Below are positions 8,044-17,902 of a stretch of 64,000 bases of DNA, in pieces (position 1 is the stretch's first letter; each line of letters begins with the position of its first letter). The position numbers were made by a program, and so were the translations under genes. The stretch is from Pseudomonas frederiksbergensis (GTDB lineage Bacteria; Pseudomonadota; Gammaproteobacteria; Pseudomonadales; Pseudomonadaceae): the NCBI RefSeq assembly GCF_035751725.1, contig NZ_CP142104.1:2728001-2792000 (forward strand). The letters are read 5' to 3'. The notes below the pieces were generated by a model, which saw only the letters and a program-made list of their open reading frames with translations, was not told the origin of the DNA and ran no database searches.

Positions 8044-9626
8044 GTCTGCAAAGCTTGATCACTCGTTGCCTGGGGCCACGCGACGCGGTAGCGATTGCCC
8101 GTGGACAGGCCGCACGCTGGCAAACTTGGTTGCAACCCATCAGCGAGGCCTCACCCGTCGGGGAAGATCCCGGCTATGACGATGACTTCCAGCGCATGCG
8201 TGAAGAAGTCGACAAGTTGTCCGGTGCCGATGCCGAGCAAGTGGCGCAGTTGGCCGAGAAGCTGCTGACCCGGACCTGCAAGGATCTGCGCGTGGCCACC
8301 TATTACGTGTGGGCGCGTTTGCACGGCGACGGAGAGGCGGGGCTGGCCGATGGCCTGGGCCTGCTGGCGGCGTTGGTGGAGCGGTTCGCCGATAGCGTGC
8401 TGCCGGTGCGCCCCAACAGTCGCAAGGTGGCATTGCAATGGCTGGCCGGTGGCAAGGTGCTGGACACCCTGTCGCTGTATCCGGAGGTGGTCAAGGCTGA
8501 AGCTGAGCGAACTGCGGCGGCGCTGGCCTGGCTGGAGCGAGGGCTGGACGCGTGGCCGGAAGATCAACGTCCTTGTCTCGCGGCTTTGCACGCCGCGCTG
8601 TCCGCGCGTCTGGCTCAATCCGGCGGTGTGGAAGCGGTGGTCCCGCAGAACGCGGCGAGCCAGGAGTCGAGTGCCCTGGCGGGAGCGTCGACGGTGCCCG
8701 CCATCAAGTCCGGTCGGGATCTGTTGGACCATGGACGGGCCCTGGCCGGTTATCTGCGCGATCAGCCCCAGGGCTGGCTGGCGGCCCATCGATTGATGAA
8801 AAGCCTGCGCTGGGACACGGTGCACCAGGCGCCACCCCAGGACGCCGCCGGCAAGACCCGGCTGATGCCGCCGAGGCCTGACTATCGGGCGCAGCTCAAG
8901 CGTTTGTATCTGCAGCAGGGTTGGAGCCAGTTGCTCGACCAGGTGGAACGGATCTATGCCGAAGGCGTAAATCATTTCTGGCTGGATTTGCAGTGGTACG
9001 TGTACCAGGCCTTGAGGCAGCAACCTGCGCCCCAGAGCGACTGGGCCGACGTGACCCAGCGAGACCTGGGCATGTTCCTTGATCGCTTGCCTGGACTGGA
9101 ACTGCTGTGCTGGAACGACGGTACGCCCTTCGCCGATGAGACCACCCGTGAATGGATCGCCCAGCACGCCAGCGGCAACCGAGCAGGGCAATGGTCACCC
9201 GCTCCAGCGTCGGCGCCGGGCATCGGCGATGCCGACATGTTGTCGTGGGAAGGCGAAGCCCTGGCGCAGGCCGACAGGGAAGGGGTCGAGCAAGCGTTGG
9301 CCTGGCTGGCGGCGCGGCCGGACATCCAGGGTGGGCGCCAACGTTGGCTGCTGCGTTTGCTGATGGCGCGGGTAGCCGAACAGTTCGGCAGGACGGACCT
9401 GGCCATTCACTCGCTGGAGGCACTGGACGCCGCCGCCCAACACCACGACCTGCGTGGGTGGGAGCCCGATCTGTATTTCGAGGTAAAGGCTCGCCTGCTC
9501 AAGCTGCTGCGCCTGAAAGCCCAGCGCAATGACACCGATAAACCGGCCCTTGCCCGACGCATGGAAACCTTGCTGGCGGCGCTGGTGGCCATCGATCCGG
9601 TACGTGCCGCAGTGCTCTGCGGATGA
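8040..9626 (+). CDS. tssA: Type VI secretion protein TssA (ImpA N-terminal domain, VasJ-type C-terminus)
   Basis: 528 residues, ATGA-coupled to tssM. The N-terminal ImpA domain is recognisable over residues about 30-150 (segment CKDLRVATYYVWARLHGD, then PVRPNSRKVALQWL). After a variable Ala/Ser-rich linker around 205-225, the C-terminal part resembles the longer TssA variants (VasJ type). TssA proteins join the baseplate and guide or cap sheath/tube polymerisation. The length is typical of the long class. Confidence 0.92.
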   Translation: MSLQSLITRCLGPRDAVAIARGQAARWQTWLQPISEASPVGEDPGYDDDFQRMREEVDKLSGADAEQVAQLAEKLLTRTCKDLRVATYYVWARLHGDGEAGLADGLGLLAALVERFADSVLPVRPNSRKVALQWLAGGKVLDTLSLYPEVVKAEAERTAAALAWLERGLDAWPEDQRPCLAALHAALSARLAQSGGVEAVVPQNAASQESSALAGASTVPAIKSGRDLLDHGRALAGYLRDQPQGWLAAHRLMKSLRWDTVHQAPPQDAAGKTRLMPPRPDYRAQLKRLYLQQGWSQLLDQVERIYAEGVNHFWLDLQWYVYQALRQQPAPQSDWADVTQRDLGMFLDRLPGLELLCWNDGTPFADETTREWIAQHASGNRAGQWSPAPASAPGIGDADMLSWEGEALAQADREGVEQALAWLAARPDIQGGRQRWLLRLLMARVAEQFGRTDLAIHSLEALDAAAQHHDLRGWEPDLYFEVKARLLKLLRLKAQRNDTDKPALARRMETLLAALVAIDPVRAAVLCG

Positions 9627-9648
9627 CAATCATCGAACAGGATTCTTT

Positions 9649-11418
9649 ATGGACATGGACAATCTGACACTGCGCTATTTCGACGCCGAGATGCGCTACC
9701 TGCGCGAGGCTGGCAAAGAATTCGCCGAAGCGTTCCCGGACCGGGCGGCGCATCTCAACCTGGACAAGCCAGGCGCGCAGGATCCTTACGTGGAACGCTT
9801 GTTCGAGGGCTTTGCGTTCCTGATGGGGCGCCTGCGGGAAAAGCTCGACGATGATCTGCCGGAGCTGACCGAAGGCCTCGTGAGTCTGTTGTGGCCGCAT
9901 TACCTGCGGACCATCCCGTCGCTGTCGATCGTCGAACTGGTGCCTGATCTTGCGCAGATAAAGCGCAGCGAACGAATCGCCAAGGGGTTCGAGATCCTGT
10001 CGCAACCCATCGGCCCCCAGCGCACCCGGTGTCGCTATACCACTACGCAAGACGTGACGTTGCAGCCGCTGGCGGTGACTTGCGTGGAACGTGACCATGA
10101 ACCCGATGGCCGCTCGCTGCTGCGCTTGCGCTTTGCCCGTAGCGAATCCGTCCCTTGGGCGCAGATCGACCTGAGTTGCCTGCCGTTGTACTTGAATGCC
10201 GATGCACCGCTGGCCAGCGCCTTGCATCAAGCCCTGACCTTGAACAAGCAGACGATGTACGTGCGCATGGCAGGGCAGTCTGGCCGCCTGAACGTGGACG
10301 GCCATTTCGCGGCCAAGGGGTTTGCCGACGAAGATCGGCTGTGGCCCAAGGGCGACAGTGCCTTCAGCGGTTATCAGCTGCTGCTGGAGTATTTTACGTT
10401 CCGTGAAAAATTCATGTTCGTCACCCTTTGCGGATTGGACCAACTGACGATTGAATCCAATGCACCCTGGTTCGATCTTGAAGTGGTGCTGCGCGAACCC
10501 TGGCCTCATGCCTTCGACTTGGGCGTCGAACACATCCGCCTGCATGCCGTGCCAGTGATCAATCTGTTTGTGCTGGAGGCCGACCCGCTGGAGCTCGACC
10601 CTTTGCAAACCGATTACCTGCTACGTCCCATGCGTTTGCAAGATGGCCATCTGGAGATCTATTCCGTGGACCAGGTCACCGCATCGAAGGAAACCGAGCG
10701 CCTGGACTACGTGCCATTCACCAGCTTTCGCCACAAGGGCGGCATGCTGCGCGACGAAGCTCCGGAACGTTATTTCCACACTCGCTTGAAGCGGGCCGCC
10801 AATGGCTTGCATGACACCTGGCTGATCCTGGGCGGCGAAGGCTTCGACGAGGATCGCCTGCAGACCCTTGAACGCCTGTCATTGAGCCTCACCGGTACCC
10901 ACGGCCAACTGCCGCGCAAGGCGTTGCAGGGCGCGGTACTCGATACGACGGTGCAGTCGACCCAGCTCGGCCTGCGGGTGCGTAATCTATGTGCCCCGAC
11001 GTTGCCATGCTATCCGCCCAATCGTGACCGCTTTCATTGGCGCATTCTCAGCCACCTGGGCTCCAATTTCTTGCCGATGCTCGACAGTGCCGAGGTGCTG
11101 CGCGGGACGTTGGCGTTGTACGACTGGGCAGGCAGCGAGCTGAACCGGCGCCGCCTGGCGGCGATCGTCGAGGTCAAGCATCACCTGGTCCAGCGTTTCG
11201 AAAAGGGCTTCCTGATGCGTGGCGTGGACATCGAGATCACGCTGGATGCCAGCGGGTTTTCAGGGGAGGGCGATATCAGTCTGTTCGGTGAGATGCTCAA
11301 CCGCTTCTTTGCGCTCTACGCGGACATCCACTTGTACACCCAGCTCACGCTGGTTCTTCAACCTACTGGAGCGTGCCTGCGATGGAGCGAGAACCACAGC
11401 CAGCGTATTCCCGGTTGA
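9649..11418 (+). CDS. tssF: Type VI secretion baseplate subunit TssF
   Basis: 589 residues from the ATG at 9649, which begins MDMDNLTLRYFDAEMRYL, the standard TssF opening; a longer frame from 9529 lies inside tssA and is rejected. It continues with the conserved DPYVERLFEGFAFL and the ELTEGLVSLLWPHYLR stretch. TssF and TssG form the wedge heterotrimer of the baseplate. Its end overlaps the start of tssG by 37 bases, so the two are likely translated together. Confidence 0.95.
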   Translation: MDMDNLTLRYFDAEMRYLREAGKEFAEAFPDRAAHLNLDKPGAQDPYVERLFEGFAFLMGRLREKLDDDLPELTEGLVSLLWPHYLRTIPSLSIVELVPDLAQIKRSERIAKGFEILSQPIGPQRTRCRYTTTQDVTLQPLAVTCVERDHEPDGRSLLRLRFARSESVPWAQIDLSCLPLYLNADAPLASALHQALTLNKQTMYVRMAGQSGRLNVDGHFAAKGFADEDRLWPKGDSAFSGYQLLLEYFTFREKFMFVTLCGLDQLTIESNAPWFDLEVVLREPWPHAFDLGVEHIRLHAVPVINLFVLEADPLELDPLQTDYLLRPMRLQDGHLEIYSVDQVTASKETERLDYVPFTSFRHKGGMLRDEAPERYFHTRLKRAANGLHDTWLILGGEGFDEDRLQTLERLSLSLTGTHGQLPRKALQGAVLDTTVQSTQLGLRVRNLCAPTLPCYPPNRDRFHWRILSHLGSNFLPMLDSAEVLRGTLALYDWAGSELNRRRLAAIVEVKHHLVQRFEKGFLMRGVDIEITLDASGFSGEGDISLFGEMLNRFFALYADIHLYTQLTLVLQPTGACLRWSENHSQRIPG

Positions 11419-12479
11419 ACGCCGATGATTTGCTGGATACGTTGCAGGAGCGGGTGGCCGAGGCCAGCGTGTACCGTTTTTGCCAGTTGCTGGAACAAGC
11501 GTTGCCCAACCAACCGCTGCTGGGCAGCACCGCGCGCCCGGCCGATGATCCGGTGCGTTTTCGACCCGATCCCGGCATGGGCTTTCCAGCGGGCGAGCTG
11601 AAAGGGATCGAGTTCGATCAGCAGAACCCGCGGCGTCCGGCGACGGTACGCACGCGCGTGCTGGGGTTGTACGGCGTCGACTCGCCGATGCCGACGGCGT
11701 TCGTGGATGACATCGCTCAACGCCGTGAAGGCCATGAAGCCCTGGAAGCTTTCCTGGCCATTTTCAATCACCGGATCTTCACCCAGTTCTACCGGATCTG
11801 GCGCAAGTATTCCTACCCAGCCACTTTCGCGGCAGGCGGCACCGATGCGACGTCGCAATGCCTGCTGGGCCTGATCGGATTGGGTATTCCCGGAACCGCG
11901 CGGCACGTGGCTACGCCGATGTCGCGTTTCCTCGCGTTGCTCAGCGTCATGCGCCTGCCGACCCGCAACGCAGAAGGCATCGAGGCGCTGGTCAAGTTGC
12001 TGGCGACCCACACCCAAGCGCGAGTCAGCCCGCACTGGCCGCAAAAGATTGCCTTGCCGCAGCCGGCGAGTCTTCACCCGTCCCGCCCAGTAGGTTTGTC
12101 GGTGGGTACGCCGCTGGGCAGTGTCGGAAGAGACGTCAACAGCCAGTTGCGCCTGGTGCTGTCCACCAATGACGCTCGGGAGGCCAACGATTGGTTGCCC
12201 GGCGCAGCGCTGCACCGCGACTTGCTCGTACTGCTGCGCGTATACCTGGGGTGGCGTTGCAGTGCGACGCTCCAATTGACGGTCGCGGTGAGCAGCCTGC
12301 CGCCGGCAGTCCTGGGAAACCCCAGAATACGTCTAGGCATGACCGGTGTGCTGGGTTTGGGAACAGACAGCTGGCAGGCGAAAGAACACGACACGATCAC
12401 CATCAATCTAGGTCGGTACCAAGGCCTCTCGACCCATTCTCGGAACAGGGAAACACAGCATGTCTCGTACTCTTTTTAA
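11382..12479 (+). CDS. tssG: Type VI secretion baseplate subunit TssG
   Basis: 365 residues from the ATG at 11382; GGAG at 11368-11371 is well placed for this codon and too close for the GTG at 11373. Family hallmarks include the early FCQLLEQAL, VRTRVLGLYGVDSPMP and the FLAIFNHRIFTQFYRIW segment (about residues 125-142). TssG binds TssF and TssE in the baseplate wedge and helps recruit TssK. It overlaps tssF at the 5' end and tssJ at the 3' end. Confidence 0.93.
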   Translation: MEREPQPAYSRLNADDLLDTLQERVAEASVYRFCQLLEQALPNQPLLGSTARPADDPVRFRPDPGMGFPAGELKGIEFDQQNPRRPATVRTRVLGLYGVDSPMPTAFVDDIAQRREGHEALEAFLAIFNHRIFTQFYRIWRKYSYPATFAAGGTDATSQCLLGLIGLGIPGTARHVATPMSRFLALLSVMRLPTRNAEGIEALVKLLATHTQARVSPHWPQKIALPQPASLHPSRPVGLSVGTPLGSVGRDVNSQLRLVLSTNDAREANDWLPGAALHRDLLVLLRVYLGWRCSATLQLTVAVSSLPPAVLGNPRIRLGMTGVLGLGTDSWQAKEHDTITINLGRYQGLSTHSRNRETQHVSYSF

Positions 12480-12996
12480 TGTTTTGACACTGATGGCGAT
12501 GGCCTTGGCGCTGGGCGGGTGTGGCTTGACCCAGACCGTCACGCAAGGCACCGCGTCCGCCGCCGAGAGTGTTTTTCATAGGCAGGTGAAAACCCTGCAT
12601 CTGGATTTCAACGCGCGCGCGACACTGAACACCGACACTGCGGACATGAGCGCCTTGTCGCTGCCGACCCTGGTCCGGGTGTATCAGCTGCGCGACAGCA
12701 AAGCGCTGGATTTGGCCACCTACGAGGGCTTGATGAGCGGTGACGAGGGGCTGCTCGGCGGTGCATTGCTGGACAAGCGTGCCGTGGTGGTGAAACCCGG
12801 GGCAGGAGCGCAGTTGAGCGTACCGATGGACCCGCAGGCGCGGGTGGTTGCGCTAGTGGCCTTGTTTCGCAGTCCTGACGCCCAATTGGACACCTGGCGC
12901 TTGATGCTGACGCGCGATGACCTGGACCCGGATCGGGCCCGGCTCATCGAGATGCGTGACAACCAACTGACCTTGCGTCCCTTGGCGAAGGAGTGA
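12460..12996 (+). CDS. tssJ: Type VI secretion outer-membrane lipoprotein TssJ
   Basis: 178 residues. The signal peptide ends in the lipobox LGGC with Cys21, giving an outer-membrane-anchored periplasmic protein. The mature part has the TssJ pattern: LPTLVRVYQLRDSKALD, a loop with GDEGLLGG, then VVKPGAGAQLSVPMDPQARVVALVALFR. TssJ anchors the TssM periplasmic domain at the outer membrane. The start overlaps tssG by 20 bases, and tssE begins 3 bp after its stop. Confidence 0.93.
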   Translation: MSRTLFNVLTLMAMALALGGCGLTQTVTQGTASAAESVFHRQVKTLHLDFNARATLNTDTADMSALSLPTLVRVYQLRDSKALDLATYEGLMSGDEGLLGGALLDKRAVVVKPGAGAQLSVPMDPQARVVALVALFRSPDAQLDTWRLMLTRDDLDPDRARLIEMRDNQLTLRPLAKE

Positions 12997-12999
12997 GCC

Positions 13000-13446
13000 A
13001 TGACTGAGCCCAACCCGTCGCTTTACGAAATGCTGTTGCAAAATTTTGCCGGTGAGCTGGATTTGCATCGGGTCAGCGAACAGGACTGGCACACACTGTC
13101 GGTCCTGGACAATCTGCAACGCATCCTCAATTGCAGGGCGGGAACGCTCAGTCATCTGCCTGACTACGGGCTGCCCGACATGGGGACGGTTTTGCAAGGG
13201 TTGCCTGCGACGGCCCACACCTTGATGAGGACGATGACCAATACCTTGCTCAAATACGAACCACGGCTGGCGGAGCTTTCCATCGAGCTGCTGCCGCAGG
13301 CCATGCCGGGGCATCTGGAGTGTGCCCTGGACGGACGATTGAAAGGCGGGCGGCGGGTGGTTTTCGGCACGACCTTGGGTCCGGAGGGCAAAGTCCTGGT
13401 GCGTCATCTGGCGCAACAGAATTATCTGTCGATGCCCCTCAATTAG
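13000..13446 (+). CDS. tssE: Type VI secretion baseplate protein TssE (gp25-like)
   Basis: 148 residues, within the normal range. The order of segments fits gp25/TssE: LDNLQRILNCRAGTLSHLPDYGLPD (residues about 32-58), then a helix, then the core strand with IELLP and the DGRLKGGRRVVFGTTL stretch. It connects the baseplate wedge to the contractile sheath. It is the last gene of the run; a 107-bp gap separates it from an unrelated SDR gene. Confidence 0.92.
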   Translation: MTEPNPSLYEMLLQNFAGELDLHRVSEQDWHTLSVLDNLQRILNCRAGTLSHLPDYGLPDMGTVLQGLPATAHTLMRTMTNTLLKYEPRLAELSIELLPQAMPGHLECALDGRLKGGRRVVFGTTLGPEGKVLVRHLAQQNYLSMPLN

Positions 13447-13553
13447 ATGTCGATCAAAATCAAAACCGTTGACGGCAATGATTACGGTCATCATCATAGA
13501 GTCCCCCGACACGCATCGATGCCGGGTCCGACCCAACTGCCGAGGAAAATTTC

Positions 13554-14366
13554 ATGACAACTCACAAGCCCGTAGCGTTGGTCACCGGCGCTTCGTCCGG
13601 TATCGGCGAAGCGATCGCCAAGGCGCTCGTGACGGCCGGCTATCAGGTATACGGCACCAGCCGGCGCGGGACCCGGGCCGATCACCAGACCTATGCGATG
13701 CTGGCGCTTGACGTGACCGATGACGCCTCCGTCGAGGCGGCCGTCGCGCAATTGTTGCGGTTGGAAGGGCGTATCGACTTGCTGGTCAACAATGCCGGTT
13801 TCGGGCTTGCTCCGGCCGCGGCGGAAGAGAGCTCGATCGAGCAGGCCAAGGCGATCTTCGATACCAATTTCCTCGGTATTGTGCGAATGACGCGCGCCGT
13901 TGTGCCTCACATGCGGCGCCAGGGCGTGGGTCGCATCATCAATATCGGTTCGATCCTGGGTGTCGTCTCCGTACCCTATGTGGCGCTCTATGTGGCCAGC
14001 AAACACGCGGTGGACGGGTATTCGCAGGCCTTGGACCATGAGCTGCGGACCCATGGCGTCCGGGTCGTTGTCATCGAACCCGGGTATACCAAGACAGCCT
14101 TCGAAAGCAACAGCCTTGAGGCTGATGCCAAGCTGGACCTGTACGAAGAGATTCGTGTGAAGGTCACCAAGGTCGTCAATCAAGCAATGGCGACAGCCGA
14201 GGGCCCCGATGTCGTCGCTGACGTGGTGCTCAAGGCCGCTCGCGCCGACCGTCCGAAGTTGCGTTACACCGCGGGAAAGGCCGCCGCCCAATTGCAGTTC
14301 ATGCGCCGCTTCGCGCCCGCGGGTGTCTTGGATACGGGGATCCGCAAGGCGATGCAACTCGCATGA
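13554..14366 (+). CDS. Short-chain dehydrogenase/reductase (classical SDR)
   Basis: 270 residues. It carries the cofactor motif TGASSGIGEA (residues about 10-19), NNAGFG, and an intact catalytic YxxxK (YVASK) preceded by a Ser in INIGSIL. NAD(P)-dependent oxidoreductase; the substrate cannot be told. A GAGGA ribosome site precedes the ATG. The upstream gap contains TTGACG (near 13468) and CATCAT 17 bases later, a possible promoter. It is convergent with the hydroxyproline dehydrogenase operon (9 bp between stops), so it is probably not part of that pathway. Confidence 0.85.
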   Translation: MTTHKPVALVTGASSGIGEAIAKALVTAGYQVYGTSRRGTRADHQTYAMLALDVTDDASVEAAVAQLLRLEGRIDLLVNNAGFGLAPAAAEESSIEQAKAIFDTNFLGIVRMTRAVVPHMRRQGVGRIINIGSILGVVSVPYVALYVASKHAVDGYSQALDHELRTHGVRVVVIEPGYTKTAFESNSLEADAKLDLYEEIRVKVTKVVNQAMATAEGPDVVADVVLKAARADRPKLRYTAGKAAAQLQFMRRFAPAGVLDTGIRKAMQLA

Positions 14367-14375
14367 GCCCGCCCA

Positions 14376-15632
14376 TCAGGGAGATGAGATGTCTCCCAGG
14401 CTCAGCAACGTTTCGATCCGCGCCGGACTGAAGGGTGGGCGAGGAATGGGCGGCGTCCAGCCAAACAAGTGTTCCAACGCAGCGCCGCAGACCCGGCCTT
14501 GGCAGGCGCCCATACCGCAGCGGCTGGCGAGCTTCGCCTCGCGCCAGTCGGCATGGCCACTCAATGCCTCGTAGGCCACGTCCTCGCAACGACAAACGAC
14601 CGTATCGCCCTGGGGCAGGCCTTTCAAACGAGCGTCGAGGGCGAAGGCGTCGTTCAGCGCCCGGGCAAACCCCTGCCATCGCCCGCGACGCGCCCACAGG
14701 CGCTCGGCTGCCGCTGTATCACCGACGGCGGCGTGGCCGGCGATGGCGCCTTCCACCAAGGCCAGTTCGCTGCCGCCGAAACCGGTGCATTCACCCGCGG
14801 CGTAATGATCGCGGCGAGTGGTGGCCTGCCAGGCGTCGACTGCCAGGGCCTGGCCAGCGAGTTCGCAACCCAACGCCTGGCCCAACTGGGTATTGGGAAT
14901 GAGACCGAAGCCGCAGGCCAACCGGTCGCAAGCCAATTCCACCGTCTGGCCTTGCTGCAGCAGGCGCACGCCTTCGAGCGTGTCCCGTCCCAGGGCCTCC
15001 AACACATGAGTGCCGGTGCGGTAACGGGCATCGAACAGGCTGAGCGCCTGCCATGATTTACCCGGCCAACGTGGCAGTTGCATGGCAAAACCCATGACGG
15101 CGGTGCGCCTGGCCTGCTCGGCGATGCGCAATACTTGGGCTCCGTGATGCCGCGCCGTGGCAGCGCTGGCCAGCAGCAGGGGGCCGCTGCCGGCAATCAC
15201 CAGGCGTTCGCCGCGCACCGGCAGGCCGCCCTTGATCAGCGCTTGCAAGCCACCGGCACCGGTGACGCCGGGCAGCGTCCAGCCGGGAAAGGGCAGCAGC
15301 AGTTCCCGGGCGCCGGTGCACAGGATCAAGCGGTCGTAACTGATCAGCCAACCCTGCTCGGCGTTTTCCACCAGCAAGGTCTTATCGGCAGCGCTGGCAA
15401 TCACCCGGGTTGCCGTGTGACAGTGCACGTTGGCGCAGGCAAGCAAACGCTCGCGCATTCGTCGCGCCTCGACAGGCAAGTGGGCCTGTGGTCCGTCGCG
15501 CCAGATCTGTCCGCCGGGAGTCGGGTTGTCATCGAGCAACACGATGCGCACGCCGCTGTTCGCTGCAGCCAGGGCGGCGGCCATGCCGGCGGGGCCACCG
15601 CCGATGATGAGAAGGTCGGCGAATTCGGTCAT
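14376..15632 (-). CDS. D-hydroxyproline dehydrogenase, FAD/NAD-binding subunit with BFD-like [2Fe-2S] domain
   Basis: 418 residues from the ATG at 15632; a longer frame runs into the neighbouring gene. The Rossmann motif IIGGGPAGMAAA lies near residues 9-20 and a second dinucleotide motif (VIAGSGPLLLASA) near 160. The C-terminal Cys cluster VVCRCEDV (about residues 346-353) with CGMGACQGRVCG is a bacterioferritin-associated-ferredoxin-type [2Fe-2S] site. This is the layout of HcnB-like/alpha subunits of heteromeric amino-acid dehydrogenases. Its start overlaps the small ferredoxin subunit (ATGA). With the epimerase upstream, D-hydroxyproline oxidation is the likely role. Confidence 0.85.
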   Translation of the reverse strand: MTEFADLLIIGGGPAGMAAALAAANSGVRIVLLDDNPTPGGQIWRDGPQAHLPVEARRMRERLLACANVHCHTATRVIASAADKTLLVENAEQGWLISYDRLILCTGARELLLPFPGWTLPGVTGAGGLQALIKGGLPVRGERLVIAGSGPLLLASAATARHHGAQVLRIAEQARRTAVMGFAMQLPRWPGKSWQALSLFDARYRTGTHVLEALGRDTLEGVRLLQQGQTVELACDRLACGFGLIPNTQLGQALGCELAGQALAVDAWQATTRRDHYAAGECTGFGGSELALVEGAIAGHAAVGDTAAAERLWARRGRWQGFARALNDAFALDARLKGLPQGDTVVCRCEDVAYEALSGHADWREAKLASRCGMGACQGRVCGAALEHLFGWTPPIPRPPFSPARIETLLSLGDISSP

Positions 15633-15865
15633 GGTCGGGTGTTCACGTGCATGCCGTCGCGGCACAAGGTCTGGCAGGCCAGGCGCCGTCGGCCATCGAT
15701 CATCACCCGACATTCCTGGCAAACGCCCATGCCGCACAAAGGCGCGCGGCGCTGGCCGGTCACCGAGGTGCGACTGCAGCCATCGGCGCCCATGGCCAAT
15801 GCCGCCGCTACGCTGGTGCCATTGACGACAGACAGCGCGCGGCCATCGACAAACAAATCAGGCAT
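15629..15865 (-). CDS. D-hydroxyproline dehydrogenase, small [2Fe-2S] ferredoxin-like subunit
   Basis: 78 residues from the ATG at 15865; the open frame extends further upstream, but only inside the neighbouring FAD gene. The fold is a truncated plant-type ferredoxin: LFVDGRALSV at the start, then LCGMGVCQEC (Cys-x4-Cys-x2-Cys) and a fourth Cys in RRLACQTLC. This is the HcnA-like/gamma subunit that passes electrons between the two flavoproteins. It overlaps the beta subunit by 8 bases and the alpha subunit by 4, so the three are translationally coupled. Easily missed because of its size and overlaps. Confidence 0.88.
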   Translation of the reverse strand: MPDLFVDGRALSVVNGTSVAAALAMGADGCSRTSVTGQRRAPLCGMGVCQECRVMIDGRRRLACQTLCRDGMHVNTRP

Positions 15866-16973
15866 GGACCGGTGCTCCCAAAAAACGCTGCGGCAGATAG
15901 GGTTTTGCGGCCAGCGGCGCGGTTTCGTTGAACAGTTGCGCGACCAGCAGGTCGGCCGTCGCTGGCGCAGTCGTGACGCCAAGCCCTTCATGACCCACCG
16001 CCAGCCACAAACCCTTGCGCTGCGGATGTTGCCCCACCAGCGGCAAGCCGTCGGGACTCGCCGCGCGAAAGCCGGTCCAGGCGCGAATGCCGTTGAGGTC
16101 CGCCAGCCCTGGCATGTAGTCCACGGCGCGCTTGAGCATTTTTGCCAGCATCCAACCTTCCACTTGCGGATCGACGTTGCCGAACTGCCGCGAAGCGCCG
16201 ATGAACAGCTGTCCGGTCGGGCGCGGTTGGATGTTGCACGCCACCGACGGTCCGCTGGCGTTATGAGCGCTGGTGACGTAACCCAGCTCAACCAGGGTGT
16301 GGACGACAGTGGCGGGGTAGCGATCGGTGATCAACAGGTGGCCCTTCTTGGGTTCTATCGGCAGCTCCGGGCACAGCTCGGTGGCTTGGATGCCATTGGC
16401 GAGCACCACCGCTTCGGCGCTGAGCCAACGGCCATCGGCGAGGCGTACGCGGTCGCCGTCCACTTCGCTGACTTGCGCGTGTTGTTGACGAATATTGGTG
16501 TGATCGAGCATCCAGCGGGCGGCCGCTGGCGCGTAGAGAATACCGTCGCCCTTGATCAGCAGCCCACCTTCCAGGCCCGCCCGCAATTCCGGCTCGCGCT
16601 GCTGCAAGGTGGCGCGGCCAATCAGTTCGCAGGGCTCATCATGGGCCATCAGGTTCAGGTATTTGCTATGGGCGACAGTCATTTCCTCGGCATTGGCCGC
16701 CAGCCATAAAGTGCCGTTGTTGCGCCAGGCACAAGCATCGGGCAGCGCAGGCGCCAACTCCCTCCAGCGCCGCAAGGAATATTGACTCAGGGCCAGCTCC
16801 GCCGGGTTGTCGTCGAGCACCAGTAAATGCCCCATGCCGGCCGCCGTGGCGCCGTGCCATCCAGCGTCCAGCACCAGCACCCGCAAACCACGCCGTGCCA
16901 GGGCCTGGGCGCAGGCCGCGCCAATGATGCCAGCGCCGATGACGATCACGTCTGCGGCATGGCCTTCGTTCAC
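15858..16973 (-). CDS. D-hydroxyproline dehydrogenase, FAD-dependent (DAO-family) catalytic subunit
   Basis: 371 residues with a GTG start at 16973 that overlaps the epimerase stop (GTGA). The N-terminal FAD motif [19 protein letters not shown] and the later [14 protein letters not shown] and [14 protein letters not shown] segments are those of D-amino-acid oxidase/dehydrogenase (DadA/HcnC-like) proteins. It should oxidise cis-4-hydroxy-D-proline to the pyrroline carboxylate, delivering electrons through the small and alpha subunits to the respiratory chain. The assignment rests on the adjacent epimerase; a related D-amino acid substrate remains possible. Confidence 0.87.
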   Translation of the reverse strand: MNEGHAADVIVIGAGIIGAACAQALARRGLRVLVLDAGWHGATAAGMGHLLVLDDNPAELALSQYSLRRWRELAPALPDACAWRNNGTLWLAANAEEMTVAHSKYLNLMAHDEPCELIGRATLQQREPELRAGLEGGLLIKGDGILYAPAAARWMLDHTNIRQQHAQVSEVDGDRVRLADGRWLSAEAVVLANGIQATELCPELPIEPKKGHLLITDRYPATVVHTLVELGYVTSAHNASGPSVACNIQPRPTGQLFIGASRQFGNVDPQVEGWMLAKMLKRAVDYMPGLADLNGIRAWTGFRAASPDGLPLVGQHPQRKGLWLAVGHEGLGVTTAPATADLLVAQLFNETAPLAAKPYLPQRFLGAPVHA

Positions 16974-17902
16974 GGGCGAATGCCCCAGGCGAAAGGATCG
17001 TCCGGCTCGATGATCAGTGTGCTCTCGGCGCTGATATAGGCCCGGCCGCGAATCGTCGGCACGATGCGCTCGCCCGATCGCTCATACGATCCTTCGAATT
17101 CACTGCCGATGACACTGGCCTGGCGCCAGACCTCCCCAGGTTGCAACTTGCCATCGGCCGCCAGGCACGCCAGTTTGGCGCTGGTCCCGGTGCCGCAAGG
17201 AGAGCGGTCATAGGCCTTGCCGGGGCAGAGCACGAAATTTCGGCTGTCGGCCTGGGGATCGTCGGCGAACAGCTCGATATGATCGATCAGCCCGCCGTCC
17301 TCGCCGCGAAAGCCTTGCTGCTCCAGGGCCTGCTGTACAGCGAAGGTATAAGCGGTCAATGCGTCGAGGTTGTCGCCCGCCACACGCTGGCCGTGATCGG
17401 CGATCAGGAAGAACCAATTGCCGCCCCACGCCACATCGCCGGTCACCGGGCCGATGCCCGGCACCTCCAGGCGCAGGGCCTGGCGATATCGGTAGGCCGG
17501 CACGTTGCGCACACTGACCGAGCGATCTTCATGGAGCGTCGCCTGTACCGTGCCCACCGGCGTCTCGATACCATGCACGCCGGGACCGATTCGTCCCAGA
17601 TGAGCCAATGATGCAACCAGGCCGATGGTGCCGTGGCCGCACATGCCCAGGTAGCCGCTGTTATTGAAAAAGATCACCCCGGCACAGGCGGCCGGGTCCA
17701 CCGGTTCGCACAGCAACGCGCCCACCAGCACATCGCTGCCGCGAGGTTCCAACACGCTAGCGGTGCGCCAGGCGTCGTGTTGTTCGGCCAGGCGCTGCCT
17801 GCGCTCGGCCATGCTGCCCTGGCCCAGGTCGGGGAAACCGTCGGTCACCAGCCGGGTCGGTTCGCCGCCGGTGTGGGAGTCGATCACGGTGATGCGTTTC
17901 AT
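16970..17902 (-). CDS. lhpA: 4-hydroxyproline 2-epimerase (proline racemase family)
   Basis: 310 residues from the ATG at 17902; a GTG 10 codons upstream is possible but adds residues not usual in the family. Opening [19 protein letters not shown] is characteristic. Both catalytic cysteines are present, in MCGHGTIG (about residue 88) and in [10 protein letters not shown] (about residue 236). That marks an epimerase/racemase rather than the Thr-containing dehydratase branch. It converts trans-4-hydroxy-L-proline to cis-4-hydroxy-D-proline. It heads the four-gene operon, with the GntR gene just upstream on the same strand. Confidence 0.92.
   Translation of the reverse strand: MKRITVIDSHTGGEPTRLVTDGFPDLGQGSMAERRQRLAEQHDAWRTASVLEPRGSDVLVGALLCEPVDPAACAGVIFFNNSGYLGMCGHGTIGLVASLAHLGRIGPGVHGIETPVGTVQATLHEDRSVSVRNVPAYRYRQALRLEVPGIGPVTGDVAWGGNWFFLIADHGQRVAGDNLDALTAYTFAVQQALEQQGFRGEDGGLIDHIELFADDPQADSRNFVLCPGKAYDRSPCGTGTSAKLACLAADGKLQPGEVWRQASVIGSEFEGSYERSGERIVPTIRGRAYISAESTLIIEPDDPFAWGIRP

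Noticed and set aside
14379..14397. Hairpin GGGAGA...TCTCCC at the end of the hydroxyproline operon
   Set aside because: Lies in the coding end of the alpha subunit and has no T-run; not convincing as a terminator.
15078..16709. 543-codon open frame on the plus strand
   Set aside because: Antisense across three coupled hydroxyproline genes; low-complexity composition.
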